From assembly GCF_013364275.1 (NCBI RefSeq), contig NZ_CP054932.1, positions 7,626,001 through 7,690,000 on the forward strand: a DNA stretch of 64,000 nucleotides. The letters are read 5' to 3'. The stretch comes from Actinomadura sp. NAK00032 (GTDB lineage: Bacteria; Actinomycetota; Actinomycetes; Streptosporangiales; Streptosporangiaceae). The notes below the pieces were generated by a model. It was not told where the DNA came from. It was given only the letters and a program-made list of their open reading frames with translations, and searched no databases. The translations under genes were made by a program, and so were the position numbers. This document shows, piece by piece, positions 60,554 to 64,000 of the stretch. Within the stretch, counting starts at the first letter, position 1. Every line of letters starts with the position of its first letter.

Positions 60554-61906
60554 CCGCTCTCCCCTTCACGAGGTCAAAGGAATTGCCCCAAATAAAAGGT
60601 AACCCACCCCGCACCCGCCGCACACCATTAAAGAAAGATCTTCAGACCCCGAATGCCGGGAACACTCACCCGGCAACAAAAACGACCCTATTCATTGATC
60701 ACCCGGAGACAATCCGAAGCGCACCCGCACGGCCCCGGCGCCCCCGCGACCCCATCCGGGCGGACGACCCCGCCCCCACCCCAGTGGGATCTTTAGGCAC
60801 AATTCCGTCATTACGCCACGTAACGGCTACCGGCGCGTGACATGATCAAGAACCGGGTCCACGCAGACCTGCCGATCATGAAGGCCGCGCCGGACAGCCG
60901 TCCGCGTGCTGGAATGGCGAACGGCCGCGAGCCCCGCCACACCTGACACCGCCACGGCCGCTCGATCGAGCCGCACCCCGGCCCCGTCCACCGCGCCGAG
61001 CCCGCACCCGCACCCAACCACGCCGCCATCACCGCGACCGCCCACACTCCGGACGACCGGTTGCTCTCCAAGCCCGCCCCCAAGCCCGCACCCCGACACC
61101 GACGACGGCCCGGAGGTTCGGTCGCTGCACTGGAAGGCCGCGATCAACCCCGCGCCACCGACGACACCCCTAGCCTCCCCTGGACGGCAGAGGCGAACAG
61201 CTGGCTCAACTTGCCCTTCGAACACGTCCAGGCCCGGCACGCCGACTACACCCAGCTCACCAGACCTGGCCGCCCGCACGCTCCCCCACGTGCTGGAACG
61301 CAAGCGGGTCAAGCACCGCTGGGAGTAGATGGGCGACATATCCGCACTGGCCAGCAACACACTGCTCCACACCGACCCGCCCCCCGCCAACGCCCCGCTC
61401 GGCGCGACGACAACACCACCCACGTAGCGAACTGGACGTTCACCGGCCGGGACGCCGCATTCCTCGAAATGGCGGCGCTCATCCCCTGACTCCTGAAAGC
61501 CGGCCCCACCCCAACAGAAGCGGAACACTGACCCTCGCAGTCCCCCGCCTGGACGTCCACCGCCCCCACCCACCATCAACCTGTTCGCCCGCGCCTTCGC
61601 CGCCAAATGGCAAGCCAACCGAGCCGCGGACAACAAGCCACGCCCCAAGAACAAACACCCACGTCCCGGAGGCGCACATCCCCCACACCGCATCGTTGAC
61701 TTGCGGCGTGTTGCCCTTAAACGGCCGCCCATAAGGACAACACGCCGCAAGTCAACGAACCACCGGCCCCGTCGGCGGGCGTGCGGCAGCGCGCTGGGGG
61801 CGGGGAGAGGCGTCGGCCCACCTCGTGATCATGTCCGGGACGGTGCTTGCGAGCGGCGGCAGCGGCCAAGGCGAATCTGCCGAGAGGGCGTGACGCGCGG
61901 CGCACG
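60554..61906. other. 1.35-kb stretch without an intact gene
   Basis: 60554-60840 is AT-rich for this genome and includes the promoter region of the regulator at 60553. From about 61080 to 61660 the plus strand shows protein-like peptides in alternating frames (WTAEANSWLNLPFEHVQARH; LAARTLPHVLERKRVKHRWE; NLFARAFAAKWQANRAADNK) broken by stops, which suggests a decayed gene I cannot name. A long hairpin lies at 61694-61757. Long minus-strand frames here look non-coding. Confidence 0.4.
61694..61757. repeat. Long hairpin, 26-bp arms
   Basis: Arms 61694-61719 and 61732-61757 are complementary over 26 bp with a single mismatch (position 61714, a possible G-U pair in one RNA strand), around a 12-base loop. 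The arms start CGTTGACTTGCGGCGTG. It lies about 150 bases after the DUF397 stop at 61907, so it may end that transcript; there is no T-tract. It could also be a small mobile repeat. Confidence 0.8.
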
Positions 61907-62215
61907 TCAGGACAGGTCAAGGCGCCCGCTCTTGACGATGTCGAGGAAGGCGGCCCAAGCGCCGGCCCCGAACCCCAACACGGGCCCGTCCGGATCCTTG
62001 GAGTCCCGCGCCAGCACCACCGCCGCCTCCGCCGCAACCTCCACACAGTTGCCGCCATTGCCTGTGCTGCGGCTACTCTTCAGCCACGCCCCGACCTCGA
62101 CACATTCACCCTCTTGTGCGCTGTAGCTGCTTGTGCGCCAGCGGGCCACTTCGAGGCAGTTGCCCTCATCAGTGCTGCGGCTGCTTTTGCGCCAGACGAT
62201 GTTGCTGTTGTCCAT
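61907..62215 (-). CDS. DUF397 protein with three N-terminal motif copies
   Basis: 102 residues; usual DUF397 proteins are 55-70. The W(R/L)KSSRS...GNCVEV unit occurs three times: WRKSSRSTDEGNCLEV, WRTSSYSAQEGECVEV and WLKSSRSTGNGGNCVEV. One standard ending follows: VLARDSKDPDGPVLGF then AWAAFLDIVKSGRLDL. DUF397 proteins pair with XRE-DUF5753 regulators and act as their small partners (WhiJ/BldB-type systems). Same strand as the regulator at 62764. Confidence 0.85.
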   Translation of the reverse strand: MDNSNIVWRKSSRSTDEGNCLEVARWRTSSYSAQEGECVEVGAWLKSSRSTGNGGNCVEVAAEAAVVLARDSKDPDGPVLGFGAGAWAAFLDIVKSGRLDLS

Positions 62216-62380
62216 AGCGCCTCCCCACCTGGTTCTACGGCACAGTGTGCGGCTGAGTCGCGGTACCCATGTGGGGAGGTAGAGCTGTCCTGGACGCCGT
62301 AATGACGTCCAGGACAGTGCTCAGGCGTGACTGTAGCGGCCAGCGGCTACTGCCTGGATTGGACGGGACGCGGGATGGCG

Positions 62381-62734
62381 TCAAGCAAGGTCGAGGCGCC
62401 CGCTCTTCACGGTGTTGAGGAACGCAGCCCAGGCGTCGGCACCAAAGCCGAGTACCGGCCCGTCCGGATCCTTGGAGTCCCGCGCCAGCACTACCGCCCG
62501 CTCTGAGGCCACCTCAACACAGTTACCTTGCTGAGTGCTGTGACTGCTCGCCTTCCACGGGCTAACTCGTACGGAGCCCCCTCCACTGCCGGTATCCACT
62601 GGGTGTACACCGACTTCAACACAGTGCCCTTGGTCAGTGCTGCGCGTGCTCTTGCACCAGGCCCCAACCTCCACACAGTTGCCCTGCTCGCCACTGCGAC
62701 TACTCTTGCGCCACCGCACATCTGAGTACCTCAT
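62381..62734 (-). CDS. DUF397 protein with three motif copies and an insert
   Basis: 117 residues. Motif copies WRKSSRSGEQGNCVEV, WCKSTRSTDQGHCVEV and WKASSHSTQQGNCVEV, with a Gly/Ser-rich insert before the third, then the standard ending RDSKDPDGPVLGF and AWAAFLNTVKSGRLDL. The ending is nearly identical to the next gene's, which indicates recent tandem duplication. It follows the XRE regulator by 29 bp and is likely co-transcribed with it. Confidence 0.85.
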   Translation of the reverse strand: MRYSDVRWRKSSRSGEQGNCVEVGAWCKSTRSTDQGHCVEVGVHPVDTGSGGGSVRVSPWKASSHSTQQGNCVEVASERAVVLARDSKDPDGPVLGFGADAWAAFLNTVKSGRLDLA

Positions 62735-62763
62735 GGTGACCCCAGACTCCTGTCTAGCGTTTC

Positions 62764-63627
62764 CTAAGAGACTTCGTTCGCCACCTTAGCGATCAGCTGA
62801 AGAGACTCGTCTGGCCCTACTGCGCGGGACCGCAGGTGGTCGAAGAGGTTGATGTACTCCTCAACCTCCGATGGATCTTCCAGGTAGATACTTCCCAGTC
62901 GATATTGGACATATGCGACATCAGGATCGGCGGGTTCCGGGAACCGCAAGACGTGGCAAGAGCCTTCCATGGCGGGGTGTGCACCCGCCGAGAAAGGGAG
63001 GATCACGATGTTGATGTGGTCGAGCTTCGCCAACTCGCAGAGTCGCTGAAGCTGATCACGCATCGTCTCCCGGCCACCGACCTGCCGTCGGATCACTGCT
63101 TCGTTGAGGACAGCCCAGACTTTGGGAGCGTCCTTGCCGATGAGGCGTTCTTGTCTTTTCAGTCGCAGATCAACTCGACGGTTTACCTCTTCGTCGGGCA
63201 ACGTTCGGAGCCCGGCGTTGAGCAGTGCCCTGATGTAGTCATCAGTTTGGAACAGCCCCGGTACGTGCTCAGACTCGTATGTGAGGATCTCCGACGCTTC
63301 CTCTTCGAGGCCGACGTAGACCTCGAACCAGTCGGGTATCGAACCGGAGTACTGGTGCCACCAGCCGCGTTGGCGGCTCTGACGGGCGAGGGTGATGAGA
63401 ACCTCGGTGCGTTCGTCGTCCAGGCTGTAGAACTTGCAGAGCGCCATGATGTCGGCGACCTTCGGCGCGTGGACGGCGGCCTCGATGCGGCTGACCGTGG
63501 CGGGGGCGATGTCCGCGAACCTGGCCGCCTCTTCGCGGGTCTTTCCCGACTCTCTGCGCAGTCTCCGCATTTCAGACGCGAGGCGCCGCCTGCGGACCGT
63601 GGGACTCGTCCGACTTGCCACGTTCAT
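62764..63627 (-). CDS. XRE regulator with DUF5753 domain
   Basis: 287 residues. Helix-turn-helix about 15-75 (LRRESGKTREEAARFADIAP, ATVSRIEAAVHAPKVADI), then DUF5753: GWWHQYSGSIPDWFEVYVGLE, YESEHVPGLFQTDDYIRALL, LRLKRQERL, VLNEAVIRRQVGG, INIVILPFSAGAHPAMEGS, VAYVQ and SRAVGPDESLQLI. All standard blocks are present, so it looks intact. It heads an operon with two DUF397 genes and diverges from the partial gene at 63820. Such regulators control development or antibiotic genes in Streptomyces. Confidence 0.93.
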   Translation of the reverse strand: MNVASRTSPTVRRRRLASEMRRLRRESGKTREEAARFADIAPATVSRIEAAVHAPKVADIMALCKFYSLDDERTEVLITLARQSRQRGWWHQYSGSIPDWFEVYVGLEEEASEILTYESEHVPGLFQTDDYIRALLNAGLRTLPDEEVNRRVDLRLKRQERLIGKDAPKVWAVLNEAVIRRQVGGRETMRDQLQRLCELAKLDHINIVILPFSAGAHPAMEGSCHVLRFPEPADPDVAYVQYRLGSIYLEDPSEVEEYINLFDHLRSRAVGPDESLQLIAKVANEVS

Positions 63628-63819
63628 ACCTCCACTTCGTATATGCCCATCGAGCGGACCATGATTCTTTGAGCGAGTTCACTTCTATGGGTTTACAAAC
63701 TCAGGCCGTCCGCTTCATGCTCTGACCGTAGCGAAAATTACGCACGGTGTATGGACGATCACACAAGAAAGTCGGGTGAATCGTGGTCGTTCGCGTGCCT
63801 GGAGAAGGGGCGTCCGACG

Positions 63820-64000
63820 ATGTCAGCGGATCAGCGGCCGCACGCGGTGCGGTTCGGCCTCCTGGCTGATCTCTGTCTCAAGCTGGGAGAACGTCAGCAG
63901 TGCACCTCCATGCTCGTCCACCCGTCGCGGGGTGAGGCGGTGCTGTGGGTGCCGGAGCGGGCCTGGCCGCGCAAGTGGCTCGGGGTCGCGGCGGTCGACC
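63820..64000 (+). CDS. Partial hypothetical gene divergent from the XRE regulator
   Basis: ATG 63820 with GGAGAAGGGG upstream opens a frame that runs off the right edge after 60 codons: MSADQRPHAVRFGLLADLCL, KLGERQQCTSMLVHPSRGEA, VLWVPERAWPRKWLG. Codon use is typical of the genome. It could be the third member of the XRE-DUF397 set, but no ATP-binding motif is yet visible. Confidence 0.6.
   Translation, partial: MSADQRPHAVRFGLLADLCLKLGERQQCTSMLVHPSRGEAVLWVPERAWPRKWLGVAAVD

Noticed and set aside
60827..61750. Long minus-strand frame of about 307 codons in the gene-free region
   Set aside because: Composition is Gly/Val/Arg-rich without any domain-like pattern. Plus-strand remnants in the same area look more protein-like.
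1..64000. tRNA, rRNA, CRISPR array, prophage structural genes or a replication origin
   Set aside because: None of the expected sequence patterns was seen on either strand when reading through the window.

Overview
The window is very GC-rich, densely coded actinomycete chromosome. Gene types point to a Streptosporangiales or Thermomonosporaceae-like organism such as Actinomadura. These are a conservon-type sensor kinase/DUF742/GTPase module, a complete Mce lipid-import operon, a WS/DGAT acyltransferase, XRE-DUF5753/DUF397 pairs, PucR-type regulators, a Family 2B encapsulin locus and a DtxR/IdeR-type iron box. The genus is inferred. No rRNA, tRNA or CRISPR array was seen.

Region 1 (1-13.3 kb). 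A conservon without its roadblock gene is transcribed leftwards. A solute-binding lipoprotein diverges from it. Next comes a leftward four-gene set: two Family 2B encapsulin shell proteins (each with an inserted cyclic-nucleotide-binding-like domain), a polyprenyl diphosphate synthase that is the likely cargo, and a membrane Ser/Thr kinase. A 34-residue membrane peptide, an MHS-type MFS transporter and a small membrane protein follow.

Region 2 (13.4-24.3 kb). A TnpB-only IS200/IS605-type element sits just upstream of lpdA. It is followed by a second Ser/Thr kinase with a related four-cysteine ectodomain, a hemerythrin protein, a DUF2637 membrane protein, a divergent D-amino-acid dehydrogenase/PucR pair, a VOC/TetR pair with two near-perfect operators, and a DedA protein.

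Region 3 (24.3-30.3 kb) is a decay zone. It holds the tail of a graspetide ATP-grasp ligase, the head of its partner methyltransferase, a transposase scrap, an HNH/DUF222 gene, a complete IS256-family element, a small acidic lipoprotein, an XRE-regulator remnant, a small GntR gene and a histidine-kinase-like ATPase fragment.

Region 4 (30.3-44.1 kb) is ordinary metabolism and housekeeping: a dimethylargininase-like hydrolase, an XRE-cupin/MFS operon divergent from a thioredoxin-reductase-like protein, WS/DGAT, uracil-DNA glycosylase, an acylglycerolphosphate acyltransferase, a DUF5925 AAA ATPase, a trans-sulfuration enzyme, then a DUF2470 gene and rpsD diverging from a tandem iron box. A MarR gene ends the region.

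Region 5 (44.1-54.3 kb) is a leftward mce operon (yrbEA-yrbEB-mceABCDEF-mas) of start/stop-overlapping genes with a strong terminator. A MarR gene lies at each end. The ABC ATPase is not in the window.

Region 6 (54.4-64 kb) has a lytic-transglycosylase-like protein, TetR, two membrane or secreted proteins of unknown function, and tandem CdaR/PucR-like regulators. A 1.35-kb stretch without intact genes contains a long hairpin. Two DUF397 genes with multiplied motifs sit under an XRE-DUF5753 regulator, and a partial gene runs off the right edge.
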